Position numbers and translations under genes: made by a program
NCBI GenBank assembly: GCA_902984215.1
Contig: CADWAF010005001.1
Coordinates: 1-16,531, forward strand
Direction of reading: 5' to 3'
DNA: 16,531 nt
DNA from: Willaertia magna
Taxonomy: Eukaryota; Heterolobosea; Eutetramitea; Acrasida; Naegleriidae
Shown here: positions 8,281-16,220 of the stretch, piece by piece
Layout: each line of letters opens with the position of its first letter
Numbering within the stretch: position 1 is the stretch's first letter
The notes under the pieces: generated by a model
The model's database searches: none
The model's input: only the letters and a program-made list of their open reading frames with translations
What the model was told of the DNA's origin: nothing

Positions 8281-9057
8281 ATGAATAACCTATTACGTTC
8301 ATCAAAGCGTTTGGTTTCATCATGTTGCCAAAGTAAATTCATGATGAATATAAAAACACCAGCCGTCAATTACTGTTTCAATACAAATAATAAATTTATG
8401 TCTTATCATACTAATTTACATATTTTAAAAGAAAAAGATGGTTCTGTTAAAATTGGTGGAGAAGAACTAAAAGAACAATTATCTCCAGAATTAGAAGAAC
8501 CTACAACAAATGTAAATGAACAACAACAAGAACAATTAGAACAAACAGAATCAATTGAAGAAATAGAAGAAGTTTTACCATCTGGCCCAATCCGTTTAAG
8601 TAACATTATTGGTGGAGAAACCGATCCTAAATATGATGTTTATACACCTCCAGTTTATACTAATCTACCAATGAATGAAGTTAGAGAATTAAAATTCGCT
8701 GTAGTACAAGTTGAAGGACATCAATATAAGGTTACTAATGGTGATAGGATAACAGTAAATAGAATTCCTATTGAAGTTGGTACTCAAATTAGTTTAGATA
8801 AGATTTTACTTGTTGGTGCAAAAGATTTTACTGCTATAGGAAGACCTATTGTTGAGGGTGCAAAAGTGTTAGCTACAGTTGAACAACATACTAGAACAGC
8901 CTATGTTATTGCCTTTAAGAAGAGAAGAAGGAAAATGTCTAAACGTTGGAAGGGTAATCAACAACCTATTACTACACTCCGTATTGATGATGTACAATTT
9001 AATACGGAAGTTGTTGTTCCTTCAGATATGGAATTAAAGACTGTTTGTTATGAGTAA
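8281..9057 (+). CDS. MRPL21: Mitochondrial large-subunit ribosomal protein bL21m
   Basis: 258 residues without an intron. The N terminus (MNNLLRSSKRLVSS) is basic, hydroxylated and free of acidic residues, as expected of a mitochondrial targeting presequence. Residues about 138-236 are a bL21 domain: FAVVQVEGHQYKVTNGDRI, then LDKILLVG, GRPIVEGAKVLATV and the basic FKKRRRKMSKRWKG loop followed by QPITTLRI. In bacteria this core makes up almost the whole protein of about 100 residues. Here a linker of about 85 residues rich in Gln and Glu precedes it and a 20-residue tail follows. bL21 binds 23S-type rRNA in the large subunit. The protein acts in the mitochondrial matrix after import. The ATG follows an A-rich stretch directly. 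Confidence 0.93.
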   Translation: MNNLLRSSKRLVSSCCQSKFMMNIKTPAVNYCFNTNNKFMSYHTNLHILKEKDGSVKIGGEELKEQLSPELEEPTTNVNEQQQEQLEQTESIEEIEEVLPSGPIRLSNIIGGETDPKYDVYTPPVYTNLPMNEVRELKFAVVQVEGHQYKVTNGDRITVNRIPIEVGTQISLDKILLVGAKDFTAIGRPIVEGAKVLATVEQHTRTAYVIAFKKRRRKMSKRWKGNQQPITTLRIDDVQFNTEVVVPSDMELKTVCYE

Positions 9058-9306
9058 ATTTTTAACTTTCTTTTTTATAAGAAGGGAAGATAATTAAAAT
9101 AAATTGTTTTATTTAAATAATTCAATTATGAAATATTTAAAAGATAGATGGGTTAATTATTACTTTAAATATCAAATAATATAATTATTTGATTTTTAGT
9201 TCTCTCATTATAGTCCCCGCTCTCTTTTCTCTTTCTTAATTTTCTGGTCTTCCTCCTTAATTAAAACCAACTTATCTCAGTTGAGTTAAATTTTGATCGT
9301 CGAATT
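9058..9306. other. Short convergent intergenic gap
   Basis: The 3' ends of the bL21m gene (plus) and the putative transcription factor gene (minus) face each other across 249 AT-rich bases. Polyadenylation of both must occur here. Nothing else was recognised. Confidence 0.5.
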
Positions 9307-10317
9307 TTAATCTTTCTTTCCATTAGTTGGTGGAATGGTATTTGGATAAGGATAGTAATACATTCCATTACTACCAGGTGGTAACATTCCATAAGGTTGA
9401 GGAGGTAAATTATGATGATACATATGTGATGGTGGTATATTTTGCATTGTTGGTGGATAAGGGTATTGTTGCTGTTGTGGATGTGGATGTTGTTGAGGTG
9501 GGAAGTATGGTGAATTTTCTCCTTCCTTTCTCTTTTTTGAAGAATCGCTTTCATCTTCACTTTCTTCTTCATCTTCCTCATCATCTACATCTCCACTATT
9601 ACTTCCTTGCATACTATTGGTATTATAGTTAATTGTATTTGAAGATGATGATGCAGAGGCAACATTGGATTTCATAGCCTTGATACGTGATGGGGATCTG
9701 TAGATTTCAACCAAAAAAAATACCGGGAAAAAGGATGAATTAAAATTTTAAAAAGGCTAATGAGTCCTCTTTGATGTTTTTTAAAAGGAAACTTACCTAA
9801 CAACTGTTCGGAATGCTGGGCTAGGGAATGTCAATAAAGGTTTATCTTCATGAAGGATATGAACTAAAAGTCTGTATTTTTCAATAGTATTATCAGAAGA
9901 TGTTTCTCTAAATCTAAAGTCAAGTTTTGTTTTTAATACTCCATGTTTCGAGATATCAAATTCTTCTCTAATTTTACCTTTTAAAACTTTTTTGCCAGCT
10001 CTTTCTCTTTTAACACATTTTACTTCTAATCCTGTTTTATCATCTACTAATTCTAATCTAGCCCATAAACTAGATAAATTTAATTTTGGTATTATCACTC
10101 GCAAACCGTAACGAACAGAACTAAGTAAATGATTCTCTCCATTATGTAAAACCTCAAAAACATAATTTTTTGTATGCATTTGTACATCTTTTGGATGAAG
10201 TATCAATTGGTCTCCAATATAATTAAATTCACTAACAATAACATTGTTTTGGGAATAACAACTGCCTACATAATCCTGCAATGACTTTTTACTGCTGTAA
10301 CCACCAGTCCTAGTCAT
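9307..10317 (-). CDS. Putative transcription factor, beta-rich domain plus acidic and Pro/Tyr-rich tail (303 aa)
   Basis: Two exons, 10317-9797 and 9697-9307, joined over a 99-nt intron (GTAAGT ... CTACAG). The split Arg codon restores one frame of 303 residues. Residues about 23-185 alternate short beta-like strands and end FPSPAFRTVVRSPSRI. The pattern LWARLELVDDKTGLEV ... GVLKTKLDFRF ... KYRLLVHIL ... SPAF recalls immunoglobulin-fold DNA-binding domains such as plant CBP60, fungal velvet and Rel/p53-like proteins, but no family can be fixed by eye. Basic KCVKRERAGKKVLKGK (about 100-115) could contact DNA. After it come a Ser/Asp/Glu block (about 209-225), an SV40-type KKRK signal (228-231) and a Pro/Tyr/Gln tail (237-298) of the activation-domain type. 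The nuclear role is inferred from this architecture. Confidence 0.7.
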
Positions 10318-10784
10318 TTTTTTGTGTGTGGCTGTTTGTCAAATTTTTTTGTTTTTGAAGCTGATCGCATGAATTTTTGCTGTGATTCACGTTGACTTTT
10401 GGCCATAAAGAAACCTTCCAACTTCTCACAACACCTACAAAAAGAAGAAAGATTGGTAGCTATTCCTGGAGACTCGTGTACTTTTTAAATAACAAAAAAT
10501 AATTGGATTATTATTAACATATAGGAGGAGCGACATCTACACCGTAAAATTCCCTTTTAACATCCTTTCTATTATATTTTTAACTAAACAAAAGGAATTG
10601 TTTTCTTCTCTGTTCTTTCTCTTTGAAAAGACATGACAATGTGCAAAGAATTAAAGAAAAACAAATGATTAATTAAAAATCTTTAATTCTTATAAGAATT
10701 ACTTATCTTTATAAAGCAAGACAAGACAATCAGCTCTGATTATAGATTAACTAAGAAAAAAGTCGTTCAAGTAATTAGAAAAAA
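10318..10784. promoter_or_regulatory. Divergent promoter region, transcription factor gene / NT-C2 gene
   Basis: This 467-nt gap separates two genes that start in opposite directions. It is AT-rich and contains an AGGAATT or GGAAT-type run and the imperfect dyad AATTCTTATAAGAATT at 10685-10700, near the plus-strand start. No coding block or RNA gene was recognised. Confidence 0.4.
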
Positions 10785-13319
10785 ATGCAGGCAATCTTTC
10801 GTAGGAAAGTTGCAAAATTTAATTTTAGAGTTACCATTCAACATTTGATGAAATTACCCAAGAGTGGTATTATATTATATATTTCATGGAAAAGAGGTAA
10901 AAAACATAAAGGTGAAACTAAAAAAGCCTTTGTAAAAGATAAAACTGCAGTATGGGAAGAAGAAATTCAATTTAAAGGTACTTTATTTAAGAACTCTAAA
11001 GGAAAATATAAAAAAAAGTTTTTAGAAATTGATATTCATGAAGTTGTTAGAGATAAAAAGAAAAAAGGATTAATAGGTCATTTAGAAATAAATTTAGCGG
11101 ATTATTCATCCTTACAACAAGAACCTCATTCGGAAACTAGAACTTTTCCAATTGAATTATGGAATGGTTCAGCTACAGGTGAATTAAAAGTTAAAATTGA
11201 AAGTGAGCCTAGATTAAAAGCAAATCCAAATGATCTTACTACTTTTAGTGATAATACTACAATGACAGATGCTACAGAAGATTCCGATGATGAAAAGAAG
11301 AAAAAGAAAAAAGGCTTAAGATTTGGTTCTAATAAATTTAAAGAAGAAGAGGAAGAAGAAGATGAAGAAGATCACCATTTTAATGATTTTGATAATGATG
11401 AAGAACTTCATCATATGGAAGATGAAGAAGGAAATAATGGTTTTGAAGAAGAAGAAGATGATTTACATAGTGGTATGAGTAATGGAAGTAACGGACTATC
11501 TTATCGCAATAGTAATTCAAACAAGCCTTCCTTACGATTTGGTGAAGACGAAGAAGAGGAAGATGAAGAAGAAATAACGGGTCGTTCCCCAAAGGCTAAC
11601 TCATTACATGATGATGAAGAAGAAGATGTAGAATCTCCTGTACCAATGAAATTACAACAAACTACAGCTCCATCCATTCAAAGTTCTAAGGATCGTATAA
11701 AACAATTGGGAAATAAGAAAGACAGGAAGGATAGAAATTCAAGTATAACTAGTGAGTTTGATGTTGATTCCTTATCAAAACGTTACGATAAAGTAAGGGA
11801 AGATATGCAAAAACAGAAACGTAAACAGTTTGAAGAGGTAGCAACAGGTATTAATAATAAAGCAAATAATAATGATAATTTAATGAGTGATGATGGTAGT
11901 TTTACTGGAGATGAACATACAGGTAGTCAACAAGAAGATGATACAAAGAATCAAATTATTGATAAACAACAAAATCAATTAAGAGAGGTACAAGAAAGGC
12001 TTGCTCTTTTACAAAGAAGCGAAAATGAAAGAACCTTAATTGATGTTTTAATTATTAATATAACACCATTATATGAAATGGAGATACCTATTTCAGCACC
12101 AATTTTATATAAAGCATTAAGACATTGGGATTGTTTTACACCTGGAAATAATCAGTTTTTAACAAAGGTATCAACTTCTATTCAATCAATAGTTCAAAAA
12201 TGTGAAACAAATCAAAAATATTTAAGTTATTGGTTAAGTGTTTGTTTAAATTTATTAATTTTAACACAAAAAGATTATCCAGTATCACATTCACAAGAGT
12301 ATGATTTACAAATTGAAATTTTAAAAAGAATTGATTTATCATATATTAATGCATCAAATGGATTGGAAGATATTTTACCTCCAACAGATAATAATCAATT
12401 AGTAGTGGATCATAAGGAAACAATACAGAAAGTAATACAATTGTTATCAGATGATAAAAAAGGAGTAAATTTGTCACAAAATAATGATAATATATTAGGT
12501 AATGATGATTTCTCATTTGAAAGTCCATCATCACAATTTAAAAATGATTTATTAACATTAATTAACAAAATATTTATTCAATTTTATCAAGATTTAATTA
12601 AACAATTATTACCAATACTATTTGAATCTTTATTTGGTAAGAATGGACAACCATCTCCAAATATTTCAAAATTAACAAAATTATTTGAAGAATATTTTAA
12701 TTTATTTAAAGAAAATTATATTCCAAAATTATTTACACAACAATTCTTTTCACAAATATTTTACTTTTTAAATTGTTTTGGATTTAATTCTTTATTATCA
12801 AATAATAGAAATAGAAATTATTGTACAATGGGTGGTGGTATCATGTTAAAGATGTGTGTATCAACTTTAGAACAATGGTCCCACGATAAGAAGTTTAATT
12901 TTATGGATATTAAAACATTACATCATTTAGGACCTTTATCTTTAATGGGTTTAATTTATTTAAGACAATCATCTGATGTTATGATAATGAATAAGGCATC
13001 ATTAATTGATAGCTCAACTAGACAAGAAGTTTGTCCAATATTATCTATAACACAATTAAGAAAATTATTAGAATGTTATAAAGCAGATGATTATGATCCA
13101 GATGAAGTACCATCTTCTGTTTTAAAAACATTACCTTCAATAGATAAAACATCAAAACCACAAAGATATTTATTAGATACTACAGTTATTATAAAACCAA
13201 ATTTTGAACATTTATCACAAGAAACAAATTCATTAAATATAATGAATGATACAATCTTTCAAAAGAGATTGCCACAAAAATTACAGGAAGATGATTCCTT
13301 TACTTTTTTAAGAATGTAA
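10785..13319 (+). CDS. NT-C2 and dilute (DIL) domain protein (844 aa)
   Basis: A single exon of 844 codons. Residues about 1-143 form an N-terminal C2 (NT-C2) domain as in EHBP1, EEIG1 and plant PMI1 (KVAKFNFRVTIQHLMKLP, YISWKRGKKHKGETKKAFV, AVWEEEIQF, FLEIDIHEV, LIGHLEINLADY, ELKVKIE). Residues about 160-285 are highly acidic and disordered. A short coiled coil (about 388-412) leads into an alpha-helical region (about 415-800) ending in EVCPILSITQLRKLLECYKADDYD, the signature of the dilute domain in the myosin V globular tail. No motor domain is present. NT-C2 domains are linked to membranes and actin, and DIL domains bind cargo adaptors and Rab GTPases, so a trafficking or actin-membrane adaptor is likely. 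The motif LRFG before acidic runs occurs twice (about 178 and 250). Confidence 0.85.
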   Translation: MQAIFRRKVAKFNFRVTIQHLMKLPKSGIILYISWKRGKKHKGETKKAFVKDKTAVWEEEIQFKGTLFKNSKGKYKKKFLEIDIHEVVRDKKKKGLIGHLEINLADYSSLQQEPHSETRTFPIELWNGSATGELKVKIESEPRLKANPNDLTTFSDNTTMTDATEDSDDEKKKKKKGLRFGSNKFKEEEEEEDEEDHHFNDFDNDEELHHMEDEEGNNGFEEEEDDLHSGMSNGSNGLSYRNSNSNKPSLRFGEDEEEEDEEEITGRSPKANSLHDDEEEDVESPVPMKLQQTTAPSIQSSKDRIKQLGNKKDRKDRNSSITSEFDVDSLSKRYDKVREDMQKQKRKQFEEVATGINNKANNNDNLMSDDGSFTGDEHTGSQQEDDTKNQIIDKQQNQLREVQERLALLQRSENERTLIDVLIINITPLYEMEIPISAPILYKALRHWDCFTPGNNQFLTKVSTSIQSIVQKCETNQKYLSYWLSVCLNLLILTQKDYPVSHSQEYDLQIEILKRIDLSYINASNGLEDILPPTDNNQLVVDHKETIQKVIQLLSDDKKGVNLSQNNDNILGNDDFSFESPSSQFKNDLLTLINKIFIQFYQDLIKQLLPILFESLFGKNGQPSPNISKLTKLFEEYFNLFKENYIPKLFTQQFFSQIFYFLNCFGFNSLLSNNRNRNYCTMGGGIMLKMCVSTLEQWSHDKKFNFMDIKTLHHLGPLSLMGLIYLRQSSDVMIMNKASLIDSSTRQEVCPILSITQLRKLLECYKADDYDPDEVPSSVLKTLPSIDKTSKPQRYLLDTTVIIKPNFEHLSQETNSLNIMNDTIFQKRLPQKLQEDDSFTFLRM

Positions 13320-13395
13320 ATTATTAATAAATGTAAATTTATTTCAATATTATCCTTAAAAAATTTACTCTTGTTTTATTTAAATATTATCCTAT

Positions 13396-13927
13396 TTATT
13401 CTTGTTTTATTTTTTGTAATTCAACTTGTTTATAAAAATCTTTAATGAAAATTGCAGCTTCAGGTTGATATTCCTTTTCAGTTAATTCTTGAATTGATTT
13501 TTGAATACGTTGAGTAAGAATTTCTTCATTATCATTTTTATCTACTCTAATTACTTGTTGTGATCCATCATCTATTTATATTGTTAAATAATATAGTATT
13601 GTTAAATAATAATATAGTTAATATATTGTTAAATAATTTTATGGATGATTATTAAAGAATAAATAACATACCTAATTCAATAATAATTCTTGCATTTTCT
13701 GAAGTTTGTTGATATTTTAAAGTATCACATTTTAATTGAGAATTATAATGTTGGATAGATGGATATTGTTTTCTAATAAAATCTCTACAAATAGTATTTT
13801 TTTTACCACCATATTTATAAAATATTGTCGTTATTTTAGAAACATGTCTTGGAAATATAATTTTATTATCGGCAATGAATTTAGTGGTTTTGAAAATTCT
13901 AGGTGAAATTTTTGTTGTTGTGGACAT
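13396..13927 (-). CDS. MRPS25: Mitochondrial small-subunit ribosomal protein mS25
   Basis: Two exons, 13927-13672 and 13571-13396, joined over a 100-nt intron (GTATGT ... AAATAG). The frame is kept through a split Asp codon and gives 143 residues. Residues about 15-100 fit the L51/S25/CI-B8 thioredoxin-like family: NKIIFPRHVSKITTIFYKYG, then CRDFIRKQYPSIQHYN, and after the splice ELDDGSQQVIRVD. The arrangement matches mS25 (human [35 protein letters not shown]) better than mL43 or NDUFA2, which share the fold. The N terminus is basic but short, as usual for mS25. A helical tail of about 45 residues extends the C terminus. It acts in the mitochondrial ribosome. It is convergent with the NT-C2/DIL gene, whose stop lies only 76 nt away. 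Confidence 0.82.
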
Positions 13928-14217
13928 TTTTTTTTTTAACTTTTTTTTAAAATTTTTTTTTATTTAATTTTTTTATTGAATTGTTGTTGTGAATAAAGTA
14001 GCCAAGCTAATACACTAATGATTACAGTAAGGAACAACAACAAACAATACAATGTTTTCCTTTAATTTTTCGCTTTTAACTTTCGCTTTTCCGAAAGCTT
14101 TTGAGAGTGTAACACTAGATTTTTGAAGTCACCCCTTATTTCAGAAATTTAAAAACTGTCCCCCCACTTGGAACACAACAAAGCGAAAAAAAAAATCCAA
14201 TCAACAAACAACGGCAA
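13928..14217. promoter_or_regulatory. Divergent promoter region, mS25 / membrane protein
   Basis: A 290-nt gap. TTTTCGCTTTT and TTTCGCTTTT occur in tandem at about 14066-14090, directly followed by CCGAAAGC, and AAAGCGAAAA appears again near 14180 in the opposite sense. Such CGCTTTT/AAAAGCG repeats near two start codons could be a shared regulatory element. The repeats are seen; the function is inferred. Confidence 0.35.
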
Positions 14218-14973
14218 ATGCTATCCAATAATGACAATAATCTATCTGCTTCACTATTAACAACAGCAGATGCAGACAATCATAATGTTGATTCCAATTA
14301 TAATGAAATTAATGAAATTGCATTAATGGACACCACAACACAAGATAACAATGCCGGTTATTACCAAACAACAAATAATAATACTGAACCAATCTTAAAT
14401 AATAATAATAACAACACAAATAAAAAGGGAAAATTTAAACATTATTTAAGTTTATTTAATAAATATACATTTGGTAATCGTAGATTAAAAGTTTATTTAT
14501 TAACTTCCATTAAATTTTTTGCAATATTATATACACAAGCAAATAATTTATTTGAATTAGATAAATTAAATACAGATGAAAATTTTGTAAAAGCAATTGA
14601 AATAATTTCTTATTTCTTTATGGCTTTAGTTCTTTTATTATTTACAGAAAGATATATTCGTGAAGTTTATTGTTCACATAAAAAAATTCCATTAAATATT
14701 AAAGTAAATATAATTGAAGCAATTTTATATTCATTATATTTCTTATTTAGTTGTTTTACATGTATTGTTCATATTGTTTTTATTGTAAAAGGTGCACAAA
14801 GACCAGTCAACCCATGGAATGGACAAAAAGTCACATTAAGTACTTTTTTTACCTTAGTTAATTTTTATATTATTGCTGAAAGGGAATGGGTGTTTATTAA
14901 GGCTGCAAAACATTCTGTTAGTCATTATTTAGTGAAGGGTACTGCTATTCCACATGCAAAGAAAACACAATAA
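14218..14973 (+). CDS. Predicted four-helix membrane protein (251 aa)
   Basis: One exon of 251 codons. The first 75 residues are hydrophilic, Asn/Thr/Asp-rich and without a signal peptide, then a basic stretch (KKGKFKHYL) reaches the membrane. Four hydrophobic segments follow at about 91-108, 124-143, 162-191 and 205-220. The C-terminal tail is basic (KAAKHSVSHYLVKG ... HAKKT). This places both ends most simply in the cytosol. The size and helix number recall MARVEL-type tetraspanning proteins, but no signature is recognised. The next gene on the same strand has the same layout, so the two may be related or a tandem pair. Function unknown. Confidence 0.75.
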   Translation: MLSNNDNNLSASLLTTADADNHNVDSNYNEINEIALMDTTTQDNNAGYYQTTNNNTEPILNNNNNNTNKKGKFKHYLSLFNKYTFGNRRLKVYLLTSIKFFAILYTQANNLFELDKLNTDENFVKAIEIISYFFMALVLLLFTERYIREVYCSHKKIPLNIKVNIIEAILYSLYFLFSCFTCIVHIVFIVKGAQRPVNPWNGQKVTLSTFFTLVNFYIIAEREWVFIKAAKHSVSHYLVKGTAIPHAKKTQ

Positions 14974-15262
14974 ATGTCAATGAATTTGTTAATGAATTTT
15001 AAAATTGTTATTAAAATAGTTATTTGATTGTTATTTGATATGGTGTTGTAATGGATTCATTTGTTAATTTTTATAAAACTATACCGCTCATGAGTTGTAG
15101 ACAAGGTAGGAAGTAATTCTAAATATTAATTAGAGTATCAACGGAGCCATTCATTGAATGAACTTTCGCACTGTGTCCTTGGAAAGCACACCTGTGCTAA
15201 ATAATAATTACTGTTAATTTCTGTTATTAACAAATTAAATAAAAGGAAAAAATTGTGTGGGA
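14974..15262. other. Intergenic leader region with two dyads
   Basis: The gap between the two membrane-protein genes (289 nt) has a GC-richer core at about 15130-15200. This core holds TTCATT-G-AATGAA (15150-15162) and AGCACA-CC-TGTGCT (15185-15198). They may be binding sites for dimeric regulators or hairpins of a leader or small RNA. No known RNA family was recognised. Confidence 0.4.
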
Positions 15263-15952
15263 ATGAATTCTTCTTTAGAAACTGCACAATCTGTAGATGT
15301 TTCTCAACAACAACAACAACAACAAATGGGTTACGTTCCTCAACAAGGTTATTATCCTCAACAACCAATTATTGATTATGCCAACAAACTAGGTTTCCCT
15401 TTCAATAATAATGGACAACCAGAAGAACAATTAATGAATGAAAAAGTTCCAGTAAATCAACAATTTAAAAGTTTTTTCCTTAACACAAAAGAATTAAACG
15501 GAGCTGAATATCTAATGAATTCAATGAAACAGTTCAATAAGGAAAATGCAAAGAAGTGTATTAATGTTTTATCTTTCTGTATGCTTGCCTTATTAATCAT
15601 CTTATTTTCTTATCGTTTTGAATATTGGCCAATGTGGGTTTATGTTTTATCTTGTTGTGTGATTGCAATTGGAGTAATTGCTCAGATCACTCGTAATTAT
15701 ATTTTAATGGCTACCTATTGTATTTATAATATCTTTTGTGCTGCTGCTTATGGTTTAGTTTTACAATTAGAAAGCACAAGAACTGGATTGTGTTTTGCTT
15801 TTCTTTTAATTTCATTAATTAAGGCAATAGAATTTATTGGAGATTATTGGAAAGAAAAAAGAAATGTTACTACAACAAAATACTTATGTAATAATTTAAT
15901 AAATTATACTTCGAATTATATATATATGGATCTTTTGTTGCCATTGCAATAA
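15263..15952 (+). CDS. Predicted four-helix membrane protein with Gln-rich N terminus (229 aa)
   Basis: The frame is open from a GTG at 15257, but the first ATG is at 15263 and a eukaryotic gene should start there, giving 229 residues. The N terminus has a Gln run and YVPQQGYYPQQP, a Tyr/Pro/Gln segment of a kind often found in cytosolic tails of vesicle proteins. Hydrophobic segments lie at about 99-117, 123-142, 146-168 and 174-195, after which KEKRN marks a cytosolic boundary. The last 30 residues are low in conservation signal and could be replaced by a spliced exon. No family is recognised. The layout resembles the preceding gene, with a soluble N-terminal part followed by four closely packed helices. 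Confidence 0.72.
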   Translation: MNSSLETAQSVDVSQQQQQQQMGYVPQQGYYPQQPIIDYANKLGFPFNNNGQPEEQLMNEKVPVNQQFKSFFLNTKELNGAEYLMNSMKQFNKENAKKCINVLSFCMLALLIILFSYRFEYWPMWVYVLSCCVIAIGVIAQITRNYILMATYCIYNIFCAAAYGLVLQLESTRTGLCFAFLLISLIKAIEFIGDYWKEKRNVTTTKYLCNNLINYTSNYIYMDLLLPLQ

Positions 15953-16067
15953 ATTATTTGAGTGTTGAAGTAAAAGGAACAGTTTCCTTCTTAAAAGAAA
16001 TCAGCTGTTTTTGTTCTTCTTTTCCCTTAAAATTGATTTAATTTAACAAATTTTTGATATCATCAGA

Positions 16068-16140
16068 TCCTCCATAGCTCAGTCGGTAGAGCGTCAGGCT
16101 GTTAACCTGCAGGTCAGTGGTTCGAGCCCACTTGGAGGAG
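16068..16140 (+). tRNA. tRNA-Asn (GUU)
   Basis: A 73-nt cloverleaf: acceptor TCCTCCA pairs fully with TGGAGGA, D stem GCTC/GAGC, anticodon loop CTGTTAA with GTT at 34-36, T stem AGTGG/CCACT around TTCGAGC, and discriminator G. There is one T27/C43 mismatch in the anticodon stem. A box TAGCTCAGTCGG and B box GGTTCGAGCCC fit the Pol III consensus. The five bases TCAGA just 5' of the gene are shared with the divergent copy at 17-89. Confidence 0.96.
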
Positions 16141-16150
16141 TAAATATCAG

Positions 16151-16155
16151 TTTTT
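16151..16155 (+). terminator. RNA polymerase III terminator of tRNA-Asn
   Basis: A TTTTT run starts ten bases after the tRNA 3' end, a normal distance for Pol III termination. Confidence 0.6.
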
Positions 16156-16220
16156 ATAACCCTTCTAATCTGTCTATTTAAGTAAATTTGTATCAATTTA
16201 TTTTGTAAAATTAACCAAAG

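Noticed and set aside
9261..9632. Overlapping ORFs on both strands opposite the transcription factor exon 2
   Set aside because: They are other-frame readings of the acidic and Pro/Tyr-rich exon and have no splice or domain support.
13652..13671. C-terminal residues GMLFIL of a 91-residue one-exon mS25
   Set aside because: They are translated from the intron after the GTATGT donor. Splicing to 13571 restores the family's conserved strand ending in DDGSQQV.
15257..15262. Start of the second membrane protein at 15257
   Set aside because: That codon is GTG. A eukaryotic gene is better started at the ATG six bases later.
90..16067. A tRNA-targeting retrotransposon or other mobile element between the tRNA genes
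   Set aside because: No reverse transcriptase, integrase or transposase, terminal repeats or target-site duplications were found.
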